A stretch of 64,000 bases of DNA, from the NCBI GenBank assembly GCA_032718475.1, contig JAUCBJ010000961.1, positions 42,417 to 106,416 on the forward strand. The letters run 5' to 3'. Position numbers and translations under genes: made by a program. Below are positions 1 to 10,900 of this stretch, one piece after another; the first letter of the stretch is position 1, and every line of letters starts with the position of its first letter. This DNA is from Nemertoderma westbladi (taxonomy: Eukaryota > Xenacoelomorpha > Nemertodermatida > Nemertodermatidae). The notes beneath the pieces are model-generated. The model made no database searches and was not told the origin of the DNA. It saw nothing but the letters and a program-made list of their open reading frames with translations.

Positions 1-580
1 CCTCTTGTAACTTATAATGGTTATACTGTATGTACACCGGCAGAACAAGCTGACCTTTTTTCCGAATTCTTCCACTCAGTTTACAAAAAGCCAGCAATAA
101 AAACAGCAGCAATTACTCCTCCAACATTATCCCCCACTGAGGATCCCTACCACGATAATTTTATTGACGACTACGATGTGTCTGTATCCACTGTACAACT
201 ACTCCTAACATCACTAAATGTTACCAAAGCCAGAGGCCCCGATCACTTACCACCACGTTTCCTCCAACAATTAAGCGTACAACTAGCACCATCTTTAGCT
301 GCATTATTTTTAGTGTTTTAACTGTTACTTTCCACTAGAATGAAAACATGCATCAATATCATCACGACATAAGAAGGGCAATATAACTCCAGTACCGCTT
401 TACCGTCCAATATCTTTACTTGCTATCCTCTAGAAAGTTCTAGAACGATGTATCTACATGCCAATTTACAGCCATTTTCGTCCACTTTATCATCGCGCTC
501 AGTACGGTTTTAGAAAAGGCCGCTCACTTGTTCTTCAACTGCTATTGGTTTTAGATAAACTCTATAAAAATACGCTGTAG
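1..580 (+). pseudogene. Decayed non-LTR retrotransposon reverse transcriptase fragment
   Basis: Frame 1 is open from the left edge to a stop at 319-321 and encodes a linker ending in the RT-type motif ARGPDHLPPRFLQQL. After a break, another frame (371 onward) reads ITPVPLYRPISLL, interrupted by a stop at 431-433, then resumes as HRAQYGFRKGRSLVLQ up to a stop at 578-580. GPD-P, YRPISL and QYGFRKGRS are the successive N-terminal palm and finger motifs of LINE reverse transcriptases, in the right order. The catalytic FADD box is not present, and a frame change plus stops show that the copy is dead. The clade (RTE, CR1 or Jockey type) is not decidable from this piece. Confidence 0.8.
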
Positions 581-1132
581 AAAATAATGATTCAACAGTA
601 TAAGTCTAAATAATAAATTCCAAATCCCACGGAATCACAAATTCATTAATTTAAAATTACCATATTTATCCATTGGATCTGTATCTAGATTTTAGGGCGT
701 CCTTTTGGCACAACTTTTGCGTCCAATACCTAATTTAAGGTATGTCAGATTAAGTCGTGACTGCTGACTGTTACTGAATGTGAGCAATCGTAATTGCTTA
801 AATGCCTTTTTTTTGCAACTATCTACTTGAGGGTGGGAATTTCCACTGAACAACCTGTTTTAGTGTACTTTTCACTTATTCTATTATGGTACAAGAGCAG
901 GTTACAGTGACTGAGTTTCTAACCAAAACAATAAACGAATACATTTGATTGTAAATAAATTATTTAATAAAAATAGTTATTATTTTACTATTAAAGTAAA
1001 AAAAATATTAAATTAAATTAACTTTATAAAAATTGTAATATATATTTATTTAATTCACCAAAAAAGGTATTATTAATAATTATTATTAATATAATATATA
1101 TAAATAAAATTATATAAAATTTCAGCTGGCGC
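581..1132. other. AT-rich intergenic sequence, no gene seen
   Basis: Very AT-rich sequence, with runs of A/T around 950-1120. No open frame with recognisable content, no RNA gene and no tandem repeat was seen. It separates the dead LINE fragment from the BBS4 promoter. Confidence 0.6.
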
Positions 1133-1145
1133 GTTGCCAAGTAAC
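1133..1145 (+). promoter_or_regulatory. X-box (RFX binding site) upstream of BBS4
   Basis: GTTGCCAAGTAAC matches the X-box consensus GTNRCC-N(0-3)-RGYAAC at every defined position, with a one-base spacer. RFX-family factors bind X-boxes and drive ciliary genes, and BBS genes are classical targets. It lies about 430 bp before the ATG and about 130 bp before a plausible 5' UTR donor, so it would be near the transcription start if the 5' UTR is spliced. The match is seen in the sequence; the function is inferred. Confidence 0.65.
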
Positions 1146-1277
1146 ACCTAAAACAATATTAGATACAAAACAGAATTAATACCACAGTCAGGCAAGTTGA
1201 TGTCTCAGTACCGGTGCAAGAAACCGGTGTAAAAGAGCTGTCTACATCCAAGTGGACCCTGAAATCCAAACCGTCAG

Positions 1278-1567
1278 GTAAATTAAATCTGCAGAATAAT
1301 AGGATAGATTGATCTTTAAAAAATGCTGAAATGTTCGGGATACTGACAGACAGGTCGCTTTGTTAATTCGCGCGTTAGCGTTACCGGTAAAGCCGCATTA
1401 TTCTGACTTACGTCTAATATAAATATTATAGACGGCAGATAGATCAGGTAAGGCTGTATCTGTAGGACCATGCAATAAATACACACATACATCACGTAGG
1501 CCTATGGCATCTTGCTCATCAGTTCGATTTTCGTTTTCCGTAAATTGAGGTTGATTTCTTTATATAG
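1278..1567 (+). other. Possible 5' UTR intron of BBS4
   Basis: A donor-like CAG/GTAAAT at 1275-1283 and an acceptor-like TTTCTTTATATAG ending at 1567 would remove 290 bases and leave eight bases before the ATG. This would explain the distance from the X-box. If the animal uses spliced-leader trans-splicing, the same acceptor could instead be a trans-splice site. Inference only. Confidence 0.35.
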
Positions 1568-1575
1568 ATAGATAA

Positions 1576-3204
1576 ATGTCCGAATTGGCAGTTAACGCTG
1601 AAGCTGAGGCGCTATTAGCCCCAGACGCGATTCCCAAACCGCCAAACGAACTTCCCGCAAAAGCGACCTCAAAGGATTTCGCAACAACTTCGATAAAATC
1701 CGCAACAAAAACCGGTGCAAAGACAAAACCCCCCGAGTTACCGTTATTCGAAGGTCGAAATTACCTCATCCATCTCGACTACATAAATAAGGATTACGAA
1801 AAATGTAAGGAAGTTATAGCAGAGCAACTTCGGGAGTCAGGGGGTTTCTGCGAATACGCCCTCCTAGTGAAAGGTTTAATCCTCCGAAAAGAAGGAAAGA
1901 TTCTCGAATCGTTGGAGTGTTTCCAGGGCTGTACGGTAATAAACCCAACAGCGGGTGAGTATCTCAAACAATGCGGTCGGTCGTTGTTCCTGCTAGGCCG
2001 CCATAAAGCCGCCATCGACACGTTCAACCAGGCGCTCAAACAGTGCGGCCTGGATGACTGGGAAGTCAACCACAACCTCGCGGTCTGCCACATGTTCCAG
2101 AAAGAGTTCGAAGTCGCAAAGACCTACATAGGAAAGGCGATCTCCGGCATCCGACACGAGACTTCATTCACCGTCCTGGCCAACATATTCTTAGAGGAAG
2201 GCGATAAAGAGAGCGCGGTAGAAGTTTATACCAAGGCTGTGGAACAATTCCCCGAGAACGTGGAGCTGCTCACCGAACTGGGTTTACTTTACCTCGAGTT
2301 GGGCGTCCCGACCAAGGCCTTCGAGTGTCTCGGCACCGCGATGACCTACGATCCGACACACAGCCGCGCGGTCATGGCCGTCGGCTCGGTAATGCAGGGC
2401 TGTGCCGACTTCGATGTGGCGCTCACTAAGTACCGAGTCGGCGCAGTCCACATGCCGGAGTCAGCCGCCCTCTGGAGTAACATCGCCATGTGTTTCTACG
2501 GAAAGCGGAAACCCGTGGCCGCGATCTCGTGTCTGAAACGCGCGGTTTATTTGGCTCCTACGGACTGGAAGATTCTGTACAACCTCGGGTTGGTCTATCT
2601 GTTTATGCAGCAGCCCGCGTCCGCGTTCCAGGCGCTCAACGCCGGGGTCAACGCCCACGGCGGTTCGCCACGGATGTTTATGTTACTCGCGGTCGCGCTG
2701 ACGCGTCTAGACGACGCGGATAACGCGTTGATCGCCTACCGACGAGCCGCGCAGATCGCCGCGAGCGCCGCCGATCTGGTTTACGTGCAACTCAACTTCG
2801 CGGTGTTCCTCCGGTCGCGAGGGCGACGGGATGCGGCGGTGGCGGCGTTGGACGCGATGAACGCGGCGCTCGGGGGGATGGGAGAGACGGAGATGCGGGC
2901 GTTGAGTCCCGAGGTGGTGGCCACTGCGGCGCGGTTGGGCGTCGAGCTGGGGGTTAGTGAACGGCTCAACTGGACGCCCAAACCCACGGACAGTAAACCG
3001 ACAGAGAGTAAACCGACTGAAAGTAAACCTACGGAGAGTAAACCCATTCCAACTTCCGACTCGACTCCCTTCTCCCCCACTCGAGAAGCGCCCCCTGGCG
3101 GCAGTAACAACCCTCCCCCCAACGTGGACGCGGCTGCTAAGCAGTCCAGTCTCGCCTCGCTAGGGGGCGCCAGTAACCACAGCCAATCCAACGAGCGCTT
3201 TTAG
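1576..3204 (+). CDS. BBS4: Bardet-Biedl syndrome 4 protein (BBSome TPR subunit), intronless
   Basis: 542 residues, close to the usual length of about 520. BBS4 is a TPR subunit of the BBSome, the coat complex that moves membrane proteins in cilia, and is also linked to centriolar satellites. After a variable 55-residue head, the conserved start LPLFEGRNYLIHLDYI-KDYE-CK is followed by TPR repeats to about residue 430; diagnostic stretches are RSLFLLGRHKAAI, ELGLLYLELGVPTKAFE, DFDVALTKYRVGA and AISCLKRAVYLAPTDWKILY. The tail from about 470 is low-complexity and includes a short TESKP repeat encoded by 15-bp tandem units. The ATG is the first in the open frame, with an acceptor-like sequence just before it. 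The coding region has no introns, whereas animal BBS4 genes normally have many; a retrogene or extreme intron loss would explain this. Coding DNA is GC-rich against AT-rich surroundings. Confidence 0.96.
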   Translation: MSELAVNAEAEALLAPDAIPKPPNELPAKATSKDFATTSIKSATKTGAKTKPPELPLFEGRNYLIHLDYINKDYEKCKEVIAEQLRESGGFCEYALLVKGLILRKEGKILESLECFQGCTVINPTAGEYLKQCGRSLFLLGRHKAAIDTFNQALKQCGLDDWEVNHNLAVCHMFQKEFEVAKTYIGKAISGIRHETSFTVLANIFLEEGDKESAVEVYTKAVEQFPENVELLTELGLLYLELGVPTKAFECLGTAMTYDPTHSRAVMAVGSVMQGCADFDVALTKYRVGAVHMPESAALWSNIAMCFYGKRKPVAAISCLKRAVYLAPTDWKILYNLGLVYLFMQQPASAFQALNAGVNAHGGSPRMFMLLAVALTRLDDADNALIAYRRAAQIAASAADLVYVQLNFAVFLRSRGRRDAAVAALDAMNAALGGMGETEMRALSPEVVATAARLGVELGVSERLNWTPKPTDSKPTESKPTESKPTESKPIPTSDSTPFSPTREAPPGGSNNPPPNVDAAAKQSSLASLGGASNHSQSNERF

Positions 3205-3333
3205 GAAGTCTACTCCAATGCGATGGTAGCAGTATAAGCCCCGTCAATGTACTCTTAGATTCATTGGAATTCGTAACTCATTAATTTATTGAGTAAAACT
3301 AAACTTGTTTTTTTCTCACAAACTAATTTAGTT

Positions 3334-3339
3334 AATAAA
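3334..3339 (+). terminator. Poly(A) signal of BBS4
   Basis: AATAAA lies 130 bases after the BBS4 stop and is followed by a T/GT-rich stretch (TTGTTTTTGTTTTTTG), the expected downstream element. A second AATAAA occurs at 3392-3397. Confidence 0.6.
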
Positions 3340-3803
3340 TAACTTGTTTTTGTTTTTTGTAAATTAAATCACAAATGTAAATATCACATGTAATAAATAT
3401 TAATTTATATTGCTTGATTTAACTATTTGAATAGGCCTACTTGGAAAGCCAATAGAAAGACTTATTTTCTCACCGACAGCAGATAGAGGGAGAAAAAGTT
3501 GTAACAACAATAAACAAATAATTGAATAAAAGTTTAACCAATAAAAGCAGGAAGGGGCATCCTAAACGATTGGATCTTCTGCAAAGTCCCTGTAAGTGAA
3601 ATCTAGAAAATGGAAGACCGTGAATGATTTGGAATAAATTGTTGATAAAGTTTTTTAATTTTTAATATTTATATACGAAAAATGTGAGGAATAAAAGTTA
3701 CTGCATCCATCATTTGCCGAGTCAAAAAATTAAGGTGTGATAAAAGGGAAACATCGATTTGTTTTGACTAATAAGTTTTCCTTCCACGCAATCCTTCCCG
3801 TCG
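3340..3803. other. AT-rich spacer between BBS4 and the 23-bp satellite
   Basis: No open frame or recognisable element. The sequence is ordinary AT-rich DNA until the first satellite unit at about 3804. Confidence 0.5.
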
Positions 3804-4233
3804 CCTACAGCAAGGTCCCATATCCGTTAATGGCAAGGTCCCATATCCGTTAATGGCAAGGTCCCATATCCGTATGGCAAGGTCCCATATCCGTTAATGG
3901 CAAGGTCCCATATCCGTCTACGGCAAGGTCCCATATCCGTTAATGGCAAGGTCCCATATCCGTTAATGGCAAGGTCCCATATCCGTATGGCAAGGTCCCA
4001 TATCCGTCTATGGCAAGGTCCCATATCCGTCTACAGCAAGGTCCCATATCCGTTAATGGCAAGGTCCCATATCCGTCTATGGCAAGGTCCCCTATCCGTT
4101 AATGGCAAGGTCCCATATCCGTTAATGGCAAGGTCCCATATCCGTCTATGGCAAGGTCCCATATCCGTCTATGGCAAGGTCACATATCCGTTAATGGCAA
4201 GGTCCCATATCCGTATGGCAAGGTCCCATATCC

Positions 4234-4496
4234 TGTCGCAGTGTCCGAGTGGATATGGCGCCTGAACTGCTTACACAATAGTGTTTGGTGGCGCAGGTTC
4301 GAATCCGACTAAAGGCTGTAGAAATTTCGCACTGTTGTGTCCCTAGGCAAGATACTTTAGACATTAGTGCCTACGTCAACCCAGCGGTATAATGGGAACC
4401 TGGCTTTGCTGGGGTAATGATAATAAAAGCGCTTTGAGTATGCCGAGCATAATAAAGCGCTATATAAATAACCAATATTATTATTATTATTATTAT
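4234..4496 (+). mobile_element. tRNA-derived SINE inserted in the satellite
   Basis: The head is tRNA-like, with a Pol III A box (TGTCCGAGTGG, 4242-4252) and a perfect B box (GGTTCGAATCC, 4296-4306). The body contains TGTGTCCCTAGGCAAGATAC and GTATAATGGGAACCTGGC, resembling widespread invertebrate SINE bodies. The 3' end AAGCGCTATATAAATAACC is followed by an (ATT)n tail, as in SINEs that share a LINE-type tail. Satellite sequence flanks both sides, and TATCC (4229-4233 and 4497-4501) is a possible short target-site duplication. Confidence 0.85.
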
Positions 4497-7400
4497 TATC
4501 CGTTAATGGCAAGGTCCCATATCCGTCTATGGCAAGGTCCCATATTCGTCTACAGCAAGGTCCCATTTCCGTCTATGGCAAGGTCCCATATACGTCTATG
4601 GCAAGGTCCCAGATCCGTCTACGGCAAGGTCCCATATCCGTATGGCAAGGTCCCATATCCGTTAATGGCAAGGTCCCATATCCGTTAATGGCAAGGTCCC
4701 ATATCCGTTAATGGCAAGGTCCCATATCCGTCTACAGCAAGGTCCCATATCCGTTAATGGCAAGGTCCCATATCCGTATGGAAAGGTCCCATATTCGTCT
4801 ACAGCAAGGTCCCATTTCCGTCTATGGCAAGGTCCCATATACGTCTATGGCAAGGTCCCAGATCCGTCTACGGCAAGGTCCCATATCCGTCTACAGCAAG
4901 GTCCCATATCCGTTAATGGCAAGGTCCCATATCCGTTAATGGCAAGGTCCCATATCCGTATGGAAAGGTCTCATATCCGTCTACAGCAAGGTCCCATATC
5001 CGTTAATGGCAAGGTCCCTTATCCGTCTACGGCAAGGTCCCATATCCGTTAATGGCAAGGTCCCATATCCGTTAATGGCAAGGTCCCATATCCGTATGGA
5101 AAGGTCTCATATCCGTCTACAGCAAGGTCCCATATCCGTTAATGGCAAGGTCCCTTATCCGTCTACGGCAAGGTCCCATATCCGTCATGGAAAGGTCCCA
5201 TATCCGTCTACAGCAAGGTCCCATATCCGTCTATGGCAAGGTCCCATATCCATCTATGTCAAGGTCCCATATCCGTTAATGGCAAGGTCCCATATCCATC
5301 TATGTCAAGGTCCCATATCCGTTAATGGCAAGGTCCCATATCCGTCTACGGCAAGGTCCCATATCCGTCTACGGCAAGGTCCCATATCCGTATGGCAAGG
5401 TCCCATATCCGTCTACAGCAAGGTCCCATATCCGTATGGCAAGGTCCCATATCCGTCTACGGCAAGGTCCCATATCCGTATGGCAAGGTCCCATATCCGT
5501 CTATCCGTCTACAGCAAGGTCCCATATCCGTCTACAGCAAGGTCCCATATCCGTCTACGGCAAGGTCCCATATCCGTTAATGGCAAGGTCCCATATCCGT
5601 CTACAGCAAGGTCCCATATCCGTTAATGGCAAGGTCCCATATCCGTCTACAGCAAGGTCCCATATCCGTTAATGGCAAGGTCCCATATCCGTCTACGGCA
5701 AGGTCCCATATCCGTTAATGGCAAGGTCCCATATCCGTCTACGGCAAGGTCCCTTATCCGTCTACGGCAAGGTCCCATATCCGTATGGCAAGGTCCCATA
5801 TCCGTCTACAGCAAGGTCCCATATCCGTATGGCAAGGTCCCATATCCGTCTACAGCAAGGTCCCATATCCGTCTACAGCAAGGTCCCATATCCGTCTACG
5901 GCAAGGTCCCATATCCGTTAATGGCAAGGTCCCATATCCGTCTACAGCAAGGTCCCATATCCGTCTACGGCAAGGTCCCATATCCGTTAATGGCAAGGTC
6001 CCATATCCGTCTACAGCAAGGTCCCATATCCGTTAATGGCAAGGTCCCATATCCGTCTACAGCAAGGTCCCATATCCGTTAATGGCAAGGTCCCATATCC
6101 GTCTACGGCAAGGTCCCATATCCGTTAATGGCAAGGTCCCATATCCGTCTACGGCAAGGTCCCTTATCCGTCTACGGCAAGGTCCCATATCCGTCTACGG
6201 CAAGGTCCCATATCCGTATGGCAAGGTCCCATATCCGTCTACAGCAAGGTCCCATATCCGTATGGCAAGGTCCCATATCCGTCTACGGCAAGGTCCCATA
6301 TCCGTATGGCAAGGTCCCATATCCGTCTATCCGTCTACAGCAAGGTCCCATATCCGTCTACAGCAAGGTCCCATATCCGTCTACGGCAAGGTCCCATATC
6401 CGTTAATGGCAAGGTCCCATATCCGTCTATGGCAAGGTCCCATATCCGTTAATGGCAAGGTCCCATATCCGTCTATGGCAAGGTCACATATCCGTTAATG
6501 GCAAGGTCCCATATCCGTCTACAGCAAGGTCCCATATCCGTTAATGGCAAGGTCCCATATCCGTTAATGGCAAGGTCCCATATCCGTATGGCAAGGTCTC
6601 ATATTCGTCTACGGCAAGGTCCCATATCCGTTAATGGCAAGGTCCCTTATCCGTCTATGGCAAGGTCCCTTATCCGTATGGCAAGGTCCCATATCCTTGT
6701 ACGGCAAGGTCCCATATCCGTTAATGGCAAGGTCCCATATCCGTCTATGGCAAGGTCACATATCCGTTAATGGCAAGGTCCCATATCCGTCTATGGCAAG
6801 GTCCCATATTCGTCTACAGCAAGCTCCCATTTCCGTCTATGGCAAGGTCCCATATACGTCTATGGCAAGGTCCCAGATCCGTCTACGGCAAGGTCCCATA
6901 TCCGTTAATGGCAAGGTCCCATATCCGTATGGAAAGGTCCCATATCCGTCTACAGCAAGGTCCGATATCCGTTAATGGCAAGGTCCCATATCCGTCTACG
7001 GCAAGGTCCCATATCCGTCTATGGCAAGGTCCCATATCCGTATGGCAAGGTCCCATATCCGTCTACGGCAAGGTCCCATATCCGTCTATGTCAAGGTTAC
7101 ATATCCGTTAATGGCAAGGTCCCATATCCGTCTATGGCAAGGTCCCATATCCGTATGGCAAGGTCCCATATCCGTCTACAGCAAGGTCCCATATCCGTTA
7201 ATGGCAAGGTCCCATATCCGTCTATGGCAAGGTCCCATATCCGTTAATGGCAAGGTCCCATATCCTTTAATGGCAAGGTCCCATATCCGTTAATGGCAAG
7301 GTCCCATATCCGTCTATGGCAAGGTCCCATATCCGTTAATGGCAAGGTCCCATATCCGTCTACGGCAAGGTCCCATATCCGTCTATGGCAAGGTCCCATA

Positions 7401-7520
7401 TCCGTCTACAGCAAGGTCCCATATCCGTCTATGGCAAGGTCCCATATCCGTTAATGGCAAGGTCCCATATCCGTTAATGGCAAGGTCCCATATCCGTCTA
7501 TGGCAAGGTCCCATATCCGT

Positions 7521-7928
7521 CTATGGCAAGGTCCCATATCCGTCTACAGCAAGGTCCCATATCCGTCTATGGCAAGGTCCCATATCCGTTAATGGCAAGG
7601 TCCCATATCCGTCTATGGCAAGGTCCCATATCCGTCTACAGCAAGGTCCCATATCCGTTAATGGCAAGGTCCCATATCCGTCTATGGCAAGGTCCCATAT
7701 CCGTCTACAGCAAGGTCCCATATCCGTCTATGGCAAGGTCCCATATCCGTCTACAGCAAGGTCCCATATCCGTCTATGGCAAGGTCCCATATCCGTTAAT
7801 GGCAAGGTCCCATATCCGTCTATGGCAAGGTCCCATATCCGTCTACAGCAAGGTCCCATATCCGTTAATGGCAAGGTCCCATATCCGTCTATGGCAAGGT
7901 CCCATATCCGTCTATGGCAAGGTCCCAT
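7521..7928. repeat. 207-bp higher-order repeat within the 23-bp satellite
   Basis: Two consecutive blocks of nine 23-bp units carry the same order of variants (starting near 7521 and 7728), differing at about one position. This shows local block amplification inside the satellite. Confidence 0.6.
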
Positions 7929-10900
7929 ATCCGTCTACAGCAAGGTCCCATATCCGTCTATGGCAAGGTCCCATATCCGTTAATGGCAAGGTCCCATATC
8001 CGTCTATGGCAAGGTCCCATATCCGTCTACAGCAAGGTCCCATATCCGTTAATGGCAAGGTCCCATATCCGTCTATGGCAAGGTCCCATATCCGTTAATG
8101 GCAAGGTCCCATATCCGTCTATGGCAAGGTCCCATATCCGTCTACAGCAAGGTCCCATATCCGTCTACAGCAAGGTCCCATATCCGTCTACAGCAAGGTC
8201 CCATATCCGTTAATGGCAAGGTCCCATATCCGTCTATGGCAAGGTCCCATATCCGTCTATGGCAAGGTCCCATATCCGTCTACAGCAAGGTCCCATATCC
8301 GTCTATGGCAAGGTCCCATATCCGTTAATGGCAAGGTCCCATATCCGTCTATGGCAAGGTCCCATATCCGTCTACAGCAAGGTCCCATATCCGTTAATGG
8401 CAAGGTCCCATATCCGTCTATGGCAAGGTCCCATATCCGTTAATGGCAAGGTCCCATATCCGTTAATGGCAAGGTCCCATATCCGTCTATGGCAAGGTCC
8501 CATATCCGTTAATGGCAAGGTCCCATATCCGTCTATGGCAAGGTCCCATATCCGTCTACGGCAAGGTCCCATATCCGTTATGGCAAGGTCCCATATCCGT
8601 CTATGGCAAGGTCCCATATCCGTCTATGGCAAGGTCCCATATCCGTCTACAGCAAGGTCCCATATCCGTCTATGGCAAGGTCCCATATCCGTCTAATGGC
8701 AAGGTCCCATATCCGTCTATGGCAAGGTCCCATATCCGTCTACAGCAAGGTCCCATATCCGTCTATGGCAAGGTCCCATATCCGTCTATGGCAAGGTCCC
8801 ATATCCGTCTACGGCAAGGTCCCATATCCGTCTATGGCAAGGTCCCATATCCGTTATGGCAAGGTCCCATATCCGTCTATGGCAAGGTCCCATATCCGTC
8901 TACAGCAAGGTCCCATATCCGTTAATGGCAAGGTCCCATATCCGTCTATGGCAAGGTCCCATATCCGTTAATGGCAAGGTCCCATATCCTTTAATGGCAA
9001 GGTCCCATATCCGTTAATGGCAAGGTCCCATATCCGTCTATGGCAAGGTCCCATATCCGTTAATGGCAAGGTCCCATATCCGTCTACGGCAAGGTCCCAT
9101 ATCCGTCTATGGCAAGGTCCCATATCCGTCTACGGCAAGGTCCCATATCCGTCTATGGCAAGGTCCCATATCCGTTAATGGCAAGGTCCCATATCCGTTA
9201 TGGCAAGGTCCCATATCCGTCTATGGCAAGGTCCCATATCCGTCTATGGCAAGGTCCCATATCCGTCTACAGCAAGGTCCCATATCCGTCTATGGCAAGG
9301 TCCCATATCCGTCTAATGGCAAGGTCCCATATCCGTCTATGGCAAGGTCCCATATCCGTCTATGGCAAGGTCCCATATCCGTCTACAGCAAGGTCCCATA
9401 TCCGTCTAATGGCAAGGTCCCATATCCGTCTATGGCAAGGTCCCATATCCGTCTATGGCAAGGTCCCATATCCGTCTATGGCAAGGTCCCATATCCGTTA
9501 ATGGCAAGGTCCCATATCCGTCTATGGCAAGGTCCCATATCCGTATGGCAAGGTCCCATATCCGTACGGCAAGGTCCCATATCCGTTAATGGCAAGGTCC
9601 CATATCCGTCTATGCAAGGTCCATATCCGTTATGGCAAGGTCCCATATCCGTTATGGCAAGGTCCCATATCCGTCTATCGGCAAGGTCCCATATCCGTCT
9701 ACGGCAAGGTCCCATATCCGTTATGGCAAGGTCCCATATCCGTCTATCGAGCAAGGTCCCATATCCGTCTACGGCAAGGTCCCATATCCGTCTATGGCAA
9801 GGTCCCATATCCGTTAATGGCAAGGTCCCATATCCGTTAATGGCAAGGTCCCATATCCGTCTATCGGCAAGGTCCCATATCCGTCTACGGCAAGGTCCCA
9901 TATCCGTTAATGGCAAGGTCCCATATCCGTCTATCGGCAAGGTCCCATATCCGTCTATGGCAAGGTCCCATATCCGTATGGCAAGGTCCCATATCCGTCT
10001 ACAGCAAGGTCCCATATCCGTCTATGGCAAGGTCCCATATCCGTCTATGGCAAGGTCCCATATCCGTCTATGGCAAGGTCCCATATCCGTCTATGGCAAG
10101 GTCCCATATCCGTCTATGGCAAGGTCCCATATCCGTCTACGGCAAGGTCCCATATCCGTCTATGGCAAGGTCCCATATCCATCTATGGCAAGGTCCCATA
10201 TCCGTCTATAGCAAGGTCCCATATCCGTCTATGGCAAGGTCCCATATCCATCTATGGCAAGGTCCCATATCCGTCTACAGCAAGGTCCCATATCCGTCTA
10301 TGGCAAGGTCCCATATCCGTCTATGGCAAGGTCCCATATCCGTCTATGGCAAGGTCCCATATCCATCTATGGCAAGGTCCCATATCCGTCTACGGCAAGG
10401 TCCCATATCCGTCTATGGCAAGGTCCCATATCCGTCTACGGCAAGGTCCCATATCCGTATGGCAAGGTCCCATATCCGTTATGGCAAGGTCCCATATCCG
10501 TCTACGGCAAGGTCCCATATCCGTTATGGCAAGGTCCCATATCCGTCTATGGCAAGGTCCCATATCCATCTATGGCAAGGTCCCATATCCGTCTACAGCA
10601 AGGTCCCATATCCGTCTATGGCAAGGTCCCATATCCGTCTACAGCAAGGTCCCATATCCGTCTATGGCAAGGTCCCATATCCGTCTATGGCAAGGTCCCA
10701 TATCCGTTACGGCAAGGTCCCATATCCGTCTACGGCAAGGTCCCATATCCGTCTATGGCAAGGTCCCATATCCGTCTATGGCAAGGTCCCATATCCATCT
10801 ATGGCAAGGTCCCATATCCGTCTACAGCAAGGTCCCATATCCGTCTATGGCAAGGTCCCATATCCATCTATGTCAAGGTCCCATATCCGTTAATGGCAAG

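Noticed and set aside
4234-4340. Functional tRNA gene
   Set aside because: Although A and B boxes are good, the acceptor ends do not pair and it continues into a SINE body with an (ATT)n tail.
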